Source: Methylovirgula sp. (GTDB lineage: Bacteria > Pseudomonadota > Alphaproteobacteria > Rhizobiales > Beijerinckiaceae). From it: DNA of 16,019 nucleotides. The position numbers and the translations under genes were made by a program. Below are positions 7,814 through 14,925 of the stretch, piece after piece. The notes under the pieces were generated by a model, which was not told the origin of the DNA, did no database searches, and saw only the letters and a program-made list of their open reading frames with translations. The stretch is from the NCBI GenBank assembly GCA_030038595.1, contig JASHSW010000030.1, positions 1 through 16,019 of the forward strand, given 5' to 3'. Position 1 is the first letter of the stretch. Every line of letters begins with the position of its first letter.

Positions 7814-8925
7814 GCCGGTGCTTTTGGCAGCAGGACAACGAACTCGCAAGCATGTCGGACGGCGCCGGCTCGCTCCCCGGCAGCGGCGCCACTGCCGAAG
7901 AAAATATCGGCGCGCGCCGGTCCGAGAATTGCCGACCCGGTGTCCTGGGCGATCATCAGCCGGCTGAACGGCGTCGGCTCGTCGCCTTTCCAGGGCAACT
8001 CGCCGTCAAGCCAGAACGGCAAGCCGTAGGACCAGATCGCGCGATCGACCGCGATGGAACGTAGAGCCGTGAGGCTCACCCCGGCCCCACCGAGCGCCCC
8101 GTCCGCCTCGCGAAGATTGGAGTCGATGGCGAAAAACACGTAGGATTTGTTGGCCCGAAGAAGCGCGGCGCCGGCTTCGCCGGGACTCTGTCCGTGCTGC
8201 CGCACCCAGGCTTTGAGCGCCGCAAGCCCCATCTCGGAAGCGGCGATCTCGCCTCGTTCGATGAGGATACAGCCGACCGAAGTATAGGGCCAGCCGTTGC
8301 GGCCAGCATAGACGAGGCGGATCTGTCGCCCGTCCGGCAGCATGACGCGCGCCGAACCCTGCACTTGGACGAGGAAGACTTCGACCGGATCTTCGAGCCA
8401 GACGAGCGGCTGGAACTGATCCGCGTGCGCTTCGATTTCGGCGCGCTCGGGATAGGGAGCGAGCGTCTGATCGGACCGCCGACGCGCCGCCGACAGCTCC
8501 GGCCGGCCCGGCAATCCGGCACCCTGCGGCAGCGTGACGAGATCGTCGGGCCGGGCGAGAATCGGCGCGGTAAATTGCGCCGAAGGCGCCAGAGCGCCGG
8601 CGACGACAGGTTCGTAATAGCCCGTGACGAAGCCCGGTGTCGGCGCAACCGCGAAGGCTTCGAAATACTCTTCGAAAAAGCGCCGCGCCGCTTCTTGCGT
8701 GCGAACGGGTTCGGCGAGAGCGGCGCTGAAAACCGCGCTCAGCGCCGGCGAGGCGGCGCGCGCCGGGCGCAGCGGCAGACGGCGCTCGAGGATGGCCGCG
8801 GCCTGTTGGGCAAAAATGCGAAATGCTTCGAGATGATCCTCACCGGCAAATCCGTCGATCTCGGCAAAGCTACGCGGCGCGAGCGAGGCTCGCGGTACCG
8901 CGGAAGCGGCAAAAACCGTTCCCAT
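7810..8925 (-). CDS. mltA: Membrane-bound lytic murein transglycosylase A-like protein
   Basis: A 371-residue MltA-family enzyme that cleaves glycan strands of peptidoglycan, forming 1,6-anhydro ends. Family segments: GFVTGYYEPVVAG (about 98-110), VEVFLVQVQGSARVMLPDG (181-199), GWPYTSVGCILIE, and the C-terminal 3D domain RLMIAQDTGSAILGPARADI, in which Asp340 aligns with the catalytic aspartate of E. coli MltA (Asp308). ATG at 8925 is preferred; an upstream TTG at 8973 is also in frame. With either start I see no convincing signal peptide or lipobox, which is odd for a periplasmic enzyme. Downstream smr overlaps it by 4 nt. A Tim44-like gene lies 100 nt upstream on the same strand. Confidence 0.92.
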   Translation of the reverse strand: MGTVFAASAVPRASLAPRSFAEIDGFAGEDHLEAFRIFAQQAAAILERRLPLRPARAASPALSAVFSAALAEPVRTQEAARRFFEEYFEAFAVAPTPGFVTGYYEPVVAGALAPSAQFTAPILARPDDLVTLPQGAGLPGRPELSAARRRSDQTLAPYPERAEIEAHADQFQPLVWLEDPVEVFLVQVQGSARVMLPDGRQIRLVYAGRNGWPYTSVGCILIERGEIAASEMGLAALKAWVRQHGQSPGEAGAALLRANKSYVFFAIDSNLREADGALGGAGVSLTALRSIAVDRAIWSYGLPFWLDGELPWKGDEPTPFSRLMIAQDTGSAILGPARADIFFGSGAAAGERAGAVRHACEFVVLLPKAPA

Positions 8926-9025
8926 GAATCTCTCATGCCAATTGCGATGCGCACCCGCGCACCTTGGCAACAACTTAGCCGTATCCTAAGGCGCTTGCGA
9001 AGCAACCCGAGGGCGAAGGCACCGC

Positions 9026-9712
9026 TTAATGTCCGGTCTGCGTCGCGGCCAGTTTCCAGTTCGGATCGCGCGAGGAGACGTCGCGGGCAAACGTCCAGAC
9101 GTCGGCGATATCGATGCTCTTTTCGGGATCGCCGCTGATGACCGCGCCCGATTTGTCGCGAGTCGCAGTGATCAATTTTGCGAAAAAGCGCAGCGTGATC
9201 TGCGCGGATCCGCCATGCATGCCGGCATCCTCGATCGTCACCTGATCGATCGAAACGACGCGCGTCGTCATGCTCTCGCCGCGGTTTTCACGCCCCGCGA
9301 TCGCCGCCGAAAAACTGTCGAATACGTCCTTGTCGAGCAGGTTTCGTAGCGTCTGAAGATCGCCGGAGGCGAATGCCGTTACGATCATTTCATAGGCGGT
9401 CTTCGCGCCGGGCAGAAACGCCTCGAGGGTAAAGCCCGGGTTCGCGGCGACGATCGCGTCGAGACCCGCGGCCGCCTTCGAACCAGGCTCGGCATACGGT
9501 CGCCAACGATTCGGGTTGGTCTCGCTTGCCGGCTGCGCAGCCGCTCCCGGCAGCGGCACAACCTTGTTATCCTCGACCGCGCGGCGCAAAAAAGGAACCG
9601 GCGGAGGTTTTTCGTTGCCGGTACGCGTGCCGAGAACGGAGCGCAGCTTCCACAAGACGAAGATCGCCAGAAGCGCGAAGATGATCGTCGAAGCATCGAG
9701 CGGGTCGTGCAT
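9026..9712 (-). CDS. Tim44-like (TimA family) membrane-anchored protein
   Basis: A 228-residue protein with an N-terminal membrane anchor (about residues 8-22, ASTIIFALLAIFVLWKLRSV), a Pro-rich linker and a C-terminal Tim44-like domain (about 90-228). The domain shows FLPGAKTAYEMIVTAFASGD, LRNLLDKDVFDSF, a strand pair around IDQVTIEDAG and the final IADVWTFARDVSSRDPNWKL. In mitochondria Tim44 links the import channel to Hsp70. In alphaproteobacteria the relative is an inner-membrane adaptor of unsettled function, typically found near secB, as here. The ATG at 9712 is preceded by GGAA and a TATAAT; an in-frame TTG lies 12 nt further up. Confidence 0.88.
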   Translation of the reverse strand: MHDPLDASTIIFALLAIFVLWKLRSVLGTRTGNEKPPPVPFLRRAVEDNKVVPLPGAAAQPASETNPNRWRPYAEPGSKAAAGLDAIVAANPGFTLEAFLPGAKTAYEMIVTAFASGDLQTLRNLLDKDVFDSFSAAIAGRENRGESMTTRVVSIDQVTIEDAGMHGGSAQITLRFFAKLITATRDKSGAVISGDPEKSIDIADVWTFARDVSSRDPNWKLAATQTGH

Positions 9713-9723
9713 GCGCGGTTCCA

Positions 9724-9729
9724 ATTATA
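9724..9729 (-). promoter_or_regulatory. TATAAT -10-like element upstream of the Tim44-like gene
   Basis: A perfect TATAAT on the minus strand ends 11 nt before the ATG at 9712. No good -35 sequence is found 16-18 nt upstream, and transcription would start only a few bases before the ATG. Either the message is nearly leaderless or this is a chance match in the AT-rich divergent spacer shared with fxsA. Confidence 0.25.
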
Positions 9730-9804
9730 GCGTGCCGAAAGACTTCTAGCATATAGATTGGGCGGCCGCGAACCGCAGCCTCGCGGCGCCCGGGAGAGAC
9801 GACG

Positions 9805-10230
9805 ATGCCCTTTGCCGCGACCTTTCTTTTCGGACTGGGCTTATGGCTTTTCAGCGAGATTTTCGTCTTCGGACTGGTATCCGCCGCGATCGGCCTCGGC
9901 GGCGCGATCCTTGCCACGCTGCTGACCAGCTTGCTCGGCGCCGTGTTGCTGCGCCGGCTCGGCCGCACGGCACGTCAGGAACTCAAAGCGGTGCTCAAAG
10001 GCGGTGTCGTCCGGCTCGCGCCGGGCGCGCTGGAAAGCGGCGTTCTCGCCGCGCTCGGCGGCGTTCTGCTCGTTCTACCGGGCTTCCTTTCCGATTGCGT
10101 GGGGCTTGCTCTACTCGCGCCCGCGCTGCGTCGGCTGTCGACGCCCGCGCCCATGCCCGCCGACAAGCCCGACGTGATCGATCTCTCCCCGCAAGATTGG
10201 CAGCGCATCGAGGAACGCGACCGCAACTGA
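9805..10230 (+). CDS. fxsA: FxsA family membrane protein
   Basis: A 141-residue inner-membrane protein of the FxsA family, named for the E. coli protein that suppresses F-plasmid exclusion of phage T7. Hydrophobic segments lie at about residues 4-28, 30-50 and 78-104. The family signature LPGFLSD is at 91-97, and the C-terminal tail contains the conserved VID before [23 protein letters not shown] precedes the ATG at a suitable distance. The gene diverges from the Tim44-like gene and is followed 70 nt later by secB in the same direction. The cellular role in alphaproteobacteria is not known. Confidence 0.92.
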   Translation: MPFAATFLFGLGLWLFSEIFVFGLVSAAIGLGGAILATLLTSLLGAVLLRRLGRTARQELKAVLKGGVVRLAPGALESGVLAALGGVLLVLPGFLSDCVGLALLAPALRRLSTPAPMPADKPDVIDLSPQDWQRIEERDRN

Positions 10231-10300
10231 GCGGCGGCTTGTTCGCAACATCCATCCATGCTACCGGCGAACGCCGGATCGGCTCGGAGAAAGAAAAGAT

Positions 10301-10783
10301 ATGGCGGACGGGAACGGCGGCACGACCAACACCGCGCCCACGCTCAATGCGCTGGTGCAATATACCAAGGATTTTTCCTTCGAGAATCCGAACGCGCCCC
10401 GCTCGCTGGGGCCGCAGGCCAAGCCGCCGCAGATCTCCATCCAGGTGAACGTCAACGCCCGGCAAGTCGCGCCGACCGACTATGAAGTCGAACTCCTGCT
10501 CGAAGGTTCGGCCGGCGAAGGCGCCGATACCTTGTTCAAGTTCGAGCTGAATTACGCCGGGCTCTTCCGCGTCGCAAATATCCCGCAGAACGACGTCCAT
10601 CCGGTGGTTATGATCGAATGCCCGCGGCTTTTGTTTCCGTTCGCCCGACAGATCATCGCCGAGGCGGTACGCGGCGGCGGCTTCCCGCCGCTCTATATCG
10701 ACCCGATTGACTTTGCCACGCTTTATCGCCGCCGCATGGAAGAAATGGCCGCCAAGCCCGCCGCGCCCGCCGCGCAGACGTAA
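10301..10783 (+). CDS. secB: Protein-export chaperone SecB
   Basis: A 160-residue SecB, the tetrameric cytoplasmic chaperone that keeps preproteins unfolded and hands them to SecA. Typical segments are [17 protein letters not shown] near the N-terminus, INVNARQV-like [20 protein letters not shown], the strand [11 protein letters not shown], and [20 protein letters not shown] followed by [17 protein letters not shown]. The Ala/Pro-rich C-terminus is usual. A purine-rich GGAGAAAGAAAAG leader precedes the ATG. It converges on dnaQ with a 49-nt gap in which I see no strong terminator. Confidence 0.97.
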   Translation: MADGNGGTTNTAPTLNALVQYTKDFSFENPNAPRSLGPQAKPPQISIQVNVNARQVAPTDYEVELLLEGSAGEGADTLFKFELNYAGLFRVANIPQNDVHPVVMIECPRLLFPFARQIIAEAVRGGGFPPLYIDPIDFATLYRRRMEEMAAKPAAPAAQT

Positions 10784-10832
10784 CGAGCGCCGCCGCGCCC
10801 AGAAGCGCGCCCGCCCCCTACAATCGATTTTC

Positions 10833-11594
10833 CTAAGACGCCGGAACGCCCGCATCGGGCGGCGCTTGCGCCGGCGGCATCGGCGGCGTTCCGCCGTCCG
10901 ACGTATGCGCCAGCGGGTAATTGCGCCAAATCGCCTTTTGCCCGAGGCGGGCGATGAAGGCCGCGTGCGCGACAAGTTCCGCGGCATCGATGCGGGGTGC
11001 CAGCGCCGCCGGACGGACGGGACGCGTCACGCCTTCGCCGTGGATCCGCGCCGCACCGGTCGCTTGCAACGCGAAACTCGCCTGGCGTCCGCCAGTCAGC
11101 TCGGCATAGACCTCAGCGAGAATTTCCGCATCGAGCAGCGCGCCATGTTTGGTGCGGCGGCTTACGTCGATTCCGTAGCGCTGGCAGAGCGCATCGAGAC
11201 TGTTGGGCGCGCCGGGATGGCGGCGGCGAGCCAACGCCAATGTGTCGACAACCCGTTCGAGACCGATGCCGGCGCGGCCGTGCGCGGCGAGCTCGGCGTT
11301 GAGGAAGCGGACGTCGAATTCGGCGTTATGGGCGACGAGTACTGCTTCGCCGAGGAAGGCGACAAAGCGCTCGGCGATGTCGCGGAATTTCGGCTTGCCG
11401 GCGAGAAATTCGGCGGAGAGCCCGTGGACGCGAAAGGCTTCGTCCGGCACGTCGCGCTCGGGATCGAGATATTCGTGGAAGGTCTGGCCGGTCGGGATTG
11501 CATTGAAGAGCTCGAGGCAGCCGATCTCGATGATCCTGTGGCCGTTGGCCGGATCAAGTCCCGTCGTTTCCGTATCGATGACGATTTCCCGCAT
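10833..11594 (-). CDS. dnaQ: DNA polymerase III epsilon subunit (3'-5' proofreading exonuclease)
   Basis: A 253-residue DnaQ, the proofreading subunit of the replicative polymerase core. The DEDDh exonuclease residues are visible: Asp7 and Glu9 in VIDTETTGLDP, Asp94 in AHNAEFDVRFL, and His150 and Asp155 in RTKHGALLDAE. After the exonuclease domain, RQASFAL (about 170-176) resembles the clamp-binding motif of E. coli epsilon (QTSMAF). The remaining 75 residues are a Pro/Ala-rich tail that would contact the polymerase subunit. ATG at 11594 lies 10 nt after the coaE stop. It is the last gene of the maf-aroE-coaE-dnaQ series. Confidence 0.95.
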   Translation of the reverse strand: MREIVIDTETTGLDPANGHRIIEIGCLELFNAIPTGQTFHEYLDPERDVPDEAFRVHGLSAEFLAGKPKFRDIAERFVAFLGEAVLVAHNAEFDVRFLNAELAAHGRAGIGLERVVDTLALARRRHPGAPNSLDALCQRYGIDVSRRTKHGALLDAEILAEVYAELTGGRQASFALQATGAARIHGEGVTRPVRPAALAPRIDAAELVAHAAFIARLGQKAIWRNYPLAHTSDGGTPPMPPAQAPPDAGVPAS

Positions 11595-11604
11595 CGCCTC
11601 GTCT

Positions 11605-12192
11605 CTATCGCGCCGCGCCGATCTTACGAAGCAGCTCGCCAATCTGCCGCTCCGTATCCTCCATTCCGGCGCTCGTGTCGATGCGGAAATCGGCGAACCG
11701 GCGTTTCTCGGATTCCGGCATTTGCCGCGCCAGTATGGCAGCGAGCTTTTCTTCCGTCATGCCCGGCCGCGCCGCGATCCGCGCCTTTTGCACTGCTTGC
11801 GAAGCGGTGACGAGCAGCACGGCATCGACCTCGCTCTCTGCGCCCGTCTCGAAGAGCAGCGGGATATCGAGGACGACGATGCGCTCGCCAGCAGCACGTG
11901 CCGCAGCGAGGAAGGCGGCGCGATCGGCCCGCACCAGCGGGTGAACGAGCGATTCGAGACGCGCCATGGCGGCCGAATCGCCGATGACGCGCGCCGCGAG
12001 CGCCGTGCGGTCGACGGCACCGTCGCGCACGGTGCCTGGAAAGGCGGCCTCGACGAGCGGCGCCGCCGCGCCGCGGTAGAGCGCATGGACGACCGCATCG
12101 GAATCGTGCACCCTGACGCCGGCGGCGCGAAACATCGCGGCCGCAGTCGATTTGCCCATGCCGATCGAGCCGGTAAGCCCGAGTATGAACAT
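11605..12192 (-). CDS. coaE: Dephospho-CoA kinase
   Basis: A 195-residue CoaE, which phosphorylates dephospho-CoA in the last step of coenzyme A synthesis. The P-loop GLTGSIGMGKST spans residues 5-16 (Lys14). Further family marks are VRVHDSDAVVHALY, the segment RLESLVHPLVRAD, and VVLDIPLLFETGAESEVDAVLLV, followed by the lid region RMPES-like ILARQMPESEKRRFADFRIDT. Its ATG shares one base with the aroE stop codon (TGATG), so the two are translationally coupled. Length is normal. Confidence 0.96.
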   Translation of the reverse strand: MFILGLTGSIGMGKSTAAAMFRAAGVRVHDSDAVVHALYRGAAAPLVEAAFPGTVRDGAVDRTALAARVIGDSAAMARLESLVHPLVRADRAAFLAAARAAGERIVVLDIPLLFETGAESEVDAVLLVTASQAVQKARIAARPGMTEEKLAAILARQMPESEKRRFADFRIDTSAGMEDTERQIGELLRKIGAAR

Positions 12193-13028
12193 CAGCCCTT
12201 GCCCTCGATATCGGCGGCGACGCGGGCGCGAAGTGCGGGCGTTACCCGCGGGCGTACGCCGAACCAGCGCTCGAACCCGGGCACTGCCTGGTGCAGCAAC
12301 ATACCGATACCGCCGGACGTCCTCAGTCCGCGGCGGCGCGCATTGGCGAGCAGCGTGGTTTCGAGCGGCACATAGACGATGTCGGCGACGACGGCGTGAC
12401 CCGGCAAAGGGGCAAGATCGATTTCGAGCGGCGGTTGGCCGGCCATGCCGAGCGAGGTCGTATTGACAAGAAGATCGGCGCCGGCAAGCGCGCCGGCCGG
12501 ATCGCCAGGATCGGCGAGCACGATCGAAGCGCCGAAACGGGAGCGCAGCTCTTCGCCCCGCGCCTGCGTTCGGTTGATGACGACGATGCGCCGCGCGCCG
12601 CGCGACAGGAGTGCGTAGAGAACGGCACGCGCCGCACCGCCGGCGCCGAGTACCGCCACTTTTTCGAGCGTTTTTCCCCAGCCCGGCACGTCATCATCGA
12701 GAGAAGCGAGAAAGCCCGCGGCATCGGTGTTGTCGCCGCATAGTTTTCCACCTTCCATCCACAAGGTATTCACAGCTTCTAGGCGCGCCGCCGTGGGCGT
12801 CGTCACAGCGCAGAGTGCGAAGGCTTTCTCTTTGTGGGGGATCGTCACGTTGCCGCCGACAAAACCGCCCTCGCCCAACGTCGAGAGAAAGGCTTCGATC
12901 TCCTGCGGCGGCAGCGCTAGGCGCTCGTATGTGCCGTTGATATGCAGCTCGTCGAGCCAAGTGCTGTGGATGAGCGGTGAGCGCGATTGCGCAACCGGCC
13001 AGCCGATGATGAAGGCGCGCGGCATCAT
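12192..13028 (-). CDS. aroE: Shikimate dehydrogenase
   Basis: A 278-residue NADP-dependent shikimate dehydrogenase (3-dehydroshikimate to shikimate, aromatic amino acid pathway). The substrate site is seen in GWPVAQSRSPLIHSTWL and VTIPHKEKAF; the catalytic pair is Lys66 and Asp102 (in DNTDAAGFL). The cofactor fold carries VLGAGGAARAVLYAL (GAGGAAR at 128-134), and VINRTQARGEEL fits the phosphate-recognising NRT segment of NADP enzymes. It starts ATGATG; the first ATG overlaps the maf stop by 4 nt (ATGA), and its own TGA overlaps coaE. The DNA coding for the AVNTLWMEGGKL stretch carries three DnaA-box-like 9-mers (see findings). Confidence 0.96.
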   Translation of the reverse strand: MMPRAFIIGWPVAQSRSPLIHSTWLDELHINGTYERLALPPQEIEAFLSTLGEGGFVGGNVTIPHKEKAFALCAVTTPTAARLEAVNTLWMEGGKLCGDNTDAAGFLASLDDDVPGWGKTLEKVAVLGAGGAARAVLYALLSRGARRIVVINRTQARGEELRSRFGASIVLADPGDPAGALAGADLLVNTTSLGMAGQPPLEIDLAPLPGHAVVADIVYVPLETTLLANARRRGLRTSGGIGMLLHQAVPGFERWFGVRPRVTPALRARVAADIEGKG

Positions 13029-13645
13029 CCGACGAGACTCCCTTCCCGGCGCAGAAATGCAAGCAGAGGCAGCAGCGGCAGGCCGAGGATCGTCGTTTGA
13101 TCGCCTTCGATCCTTTCGAAAAGCTGGATGCCGAGCGCTTCGATCTGGTAGGCTCCGACGCTATCCAGCGCCCGCTCGCCGACGGCGGCCAGGTAGCGTT
13201 CGATGAAATCGGCGCTAAGGACTCGGCAGGTAAGCGTCGCGCTGTCGGCCGTCTCGAACAGCACTTGGGCGGCGCGCGCGACCGCGACGGCCGAATGAAG
13301 CACGTGGCTGCGGCCGGAAAGGCACTCGAGCTGCGCCTTCGCTTCGGAAAGATTGCCGGGCTTGGCGAACGTCTCGCCATCAAGCGCCAGTACTTGATCC
13401 GCGCCGACAACGAGACGATCGGGATTGGCCGCCGCCACGACAAGCGCTTTGGCGCGCGCCAGATGCGCGGCGGTCGTGCCTGCCGCTTCTTCGCGCAGCC
13501 GCGTTTCGAGCCCCCGTTCGTCAATCTCGGCGGCGATGGCTTCGAAAGGAATGCCGGCGGCGACGAGAAGCGCCCGGCGCGCGGCGCTCTTCGAGGCGAG
13601 CAGAATCGGCCTTTTGCCGCGCCAAAGGTTGGCGGAAGTCATCAA
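13025..13645 (-). CDS. maf: Maf family nucleotide pyrophosphatase
   Basis: A 206-residue Maf protein, a house-cleaning nucleoside triphosphate pyrophosphatase. The N-terminal phosphate-binding motif is LLASKSAARRALL (residues 15-27). EIDERGLETRLREE and VVGADQVLALDGETFAKP follow, with the catalytic Asp in GADQ (81-84). GADQV, rather than GADTV, resembles the YceF branch, which prefers 7-methyl-GTP, over the dTTP/UTP branch; this subfamily call is inference. It heads the tightly packed maf-aroE-coaE-dnaQ series and overlaps aroE by 4 nt. The start is one of two adjacent ATGs (13645 or 13642). Confidence 0.93.
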   Translation of the reverse strand: MMTSANLWRGKRPILLASKSAARRALLVAAGIPFEAIAAEIDERGLETRLREEAAGTTAAHLARAKALVVAAANPDRLVVGADQVLALDGETFAKPGNLSEAKAQLECLSGRSHVLHSAVAVARAAQVLFETADSATLTCRVLSADFIERYLAAVGERALDSVGAYQIEALGIQLFERIEGDQTTILGLPLLPLLAFLRREGSLVG

Positions 13646-13699
13646 GATCCCGTTTATCGCATCGTTCGAGCGCGCGCCGCATCGTCAGGACGAGGCCGC

Positions 13700-13714
13700 A
13701 TAACGGTCCGTTAT
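13700..13714. repeat. Perfect 15-nt palindrome at the end of the DUF299 gene
   Basis: ATAACGGTCCGTTAT is a perfect inverted repeat around a single central base. It overlaps the stop codon of the DUF299 gene and lies about 55 nt upstream of the maf start, so it could be an operator for the maf series or a short hairpin. No T-run follows. Confidence 0.4.
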
Positions 13715-14535
13715 ACCGCCAGCCGGCCGCGATGCACCTTGTGAAGGTCGATGATCGCCGCCGCCGTTTCTTCGATCGAGCGGCGCGTCACATCGATTAC
13801 CGGCCAGCCGTGGTGAGCGAAGAGCTTGCGCGATTTGATGATCTCATCGTGTACCGCGACGGGATCGACGTAGGAAGGGTCGGCCATCGAATGCATGGAT
13901 TCAAGCCGGTTTTGGCGCACCTGTACGAGCCGTTCGGCCGAAGCGACAAGTCCGACAATCAGCGGCTTCTTCAGACTGAAGATCGATTTCGGCAGAGGCG
14001 TGTTCGGCACGATCGGAACATTGGCGGTTTTGATCCCGCGGTTGGCAAGATAGATGCTCGTCGGCGTCTTTGAGGTTCGGCTGACCCCGATCAGCAGAAC
14101 ATCGGCATCCTCGTAGTTTTCCCACATCTGCCCGTCGTCGTGCGCCATCGTGTAGTTCAGTGCGTCGATGCGACTGAAATAATGGGCGTTGAGCATATGC
14201 TGCGCGCCCGGCTTCGGATTGGCGGCAGCGCCAAGATAGGCCTGGAAGAGATTGAGGATCGGCTGCAATACCGAGAGAGACGGCGCGCCGACCGCCTGGC
14301 ACGCCGCCTCCAGCCGCTGCGCGAGTGCCGAATCGACAAGCGTATAGAGCACCACGCCCGGCGCAGCTCTAATCTCGGCGATCGCCCGTTCCAGCTGCGC
14401 TTGACTGCGCACCATCGGATAGAGGTGCTCGATGGATGAAACGCCGTCATATTGGGCGACGACGGCGCGGCTGACCGCGATCAACGTCTCGCCGGTTGCA
14501 TCGGAGATCAGATGAAGATGGAATCCGTGTTCCAG
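13711..14535 (-). CDS. Pyruvate, phosphate dikinase regulatory protein (DUF299 kinase/pyrophosphorylase)
   Basis: A 274-residue DUF299 (PF03618) protein, a bifunctional serine/threonine kinase and phosphorylase that switches pyruvate phosphate dikinase, or PEP synthase, off and on. The nucleotide-binding motif [15 protein letters not shown] starts near residue 150, and LRLES-like QNRLESMHS and the C-terminal [10 protein letters not shown] also fit. The family N-terminus, [20 protein letters not shown], is fully encoded, but there is no ATG, GTG or TTG in frame before it. The in-frame upstream stop is near 14576. A CTG at 14535 with GGAG 8 nt upstream gives the normal family length. The first standard start, TTG at 14484, would delete the conserved SDATGET segment. 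This is the RP001 homologue that flanks oriC in related bacteria. Confidence 0.9.
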   Translation of the reverse strand: MEHGFHLHLISDATGETLIAVSRAVVAQYDGVSSIEHLYPMVRSQAQLERAIAEIRAAPGVVLYTLVDSALAQRLEAACQAVGAPSLSVLQPILNLFQAYLGAAANPKPGAQHMLNAHYFSRIDALNYTMAHDDGQMWENYEDADVLLIGVSRTSKTPTSIYLANRGIKTANVPIVPNTPLPKSIFSLKKPLIVGLVASAERLVQVRQNRLESMHSMADPSYVDPVAVHDEIIKSRKLFAHHGWPVIDVTRRSIEETAAAIIDLHKVHRGRLAV

Positions 14536-14925
14536 ATGACGTTCTCCCGCGCCCGCCTGGGGATTGCCTGTGATTCACCGTGCACAATTCCGGTGTGTCG
14601 CCCTGCCTCGGTGGGTATCTCCCGCCTTTGCTTCGCGCTTGTCAACAAACCTCCGCCAATGAACAAGTAAAGGCACTGGAGGCTGATTTGACGGAAAGCC
14701 GGTCTGCCTGTGGAACAAAGCCGAATACCGGCGCAAAAGCCGTTGTGGGCGCTGCCGAAACGGAGGCGTTGACAATCAGCAGTGGCGATGTGGGTACGGT
14801 GCAAAGATCGATACCGAGACAAATGATTGTGAAAAATGCGGCAAGAGCCTAATCCCCTGTCTAATAAGAGGAGTCATAAATTCCCTTAGAAACAAGATTC
14901 TTTTTAATCGGCGGAATGACAAAGC
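14536..14925. other. Candidate chromosomal replication origin (oriC) region
   Basis: This 390-nt gap between the DUF299 gene and hemE holds no convincing gene. In Caulobacter and Rickettsia the origin lies between exactly these two genes. Four 7-of-9 matches to the DnaA box TTATCCACA (either strand) are TTGTCAACA (14639-14647), TGTGGAACA (14709-14717), TGTGGGTAC (14789-14797) and TGTGAAAAA (14828-14836). About one such match would be expected by chance, and no perfect box is present. GANTC sites (CcrM methylation) are at 14572, 14871 and 14896, with another at 14521 just outside. An AT-rich block lies at the hemE side. The call rests mainly on gene order. Confidence 0.6.
14861..14908. other. 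AT-rich block, possible origin-unwinding element and/or hemE promoter region
   Basis: Of these 48 bases 35 are A or T (73%), in a window that is otherwise clearly GC-rich. It includes CTAATAAG, CATAAATT and TTTTTAAT, with two GANTC sites. It lies directly upstream of hemE and beside the DnaA-box-like sites, where either an unwinding element or a hemE promoter would be expected. The two roles overlap in Caulobacter. Confidence 0.4.

Noticed and set aside
8194..9138. 314-residue open frame on the plus strand antisense to mltA
   Set aside because: It is Arg-rich with no recognisable domain and runs across the mltA start into the 3' end of the Tim44-like gene. It is a shadow of GC-rich coding DNA.
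10707..11810. 367-residue open frame on the plus strand overlapping secB, dnaQ and coaE
   Set aside because: It overlaps three well-identified genes and has no motif of its own.
14580..14852. Short open frames within the DUF299-hemE gap (for example 90 residues on plus, 104 on minus)
   Set aside because: They overlap each other, lack ribosome sites and recognisable motifs, and fall in the expected origin region.
14881..14912. Possible CtrA site (TTAA-N7-TTAA) near the hemE start
   Set aside because: Only one TTAA-like half (in TTTTTAAT) is present; the expected partner at 7 nt is missing.
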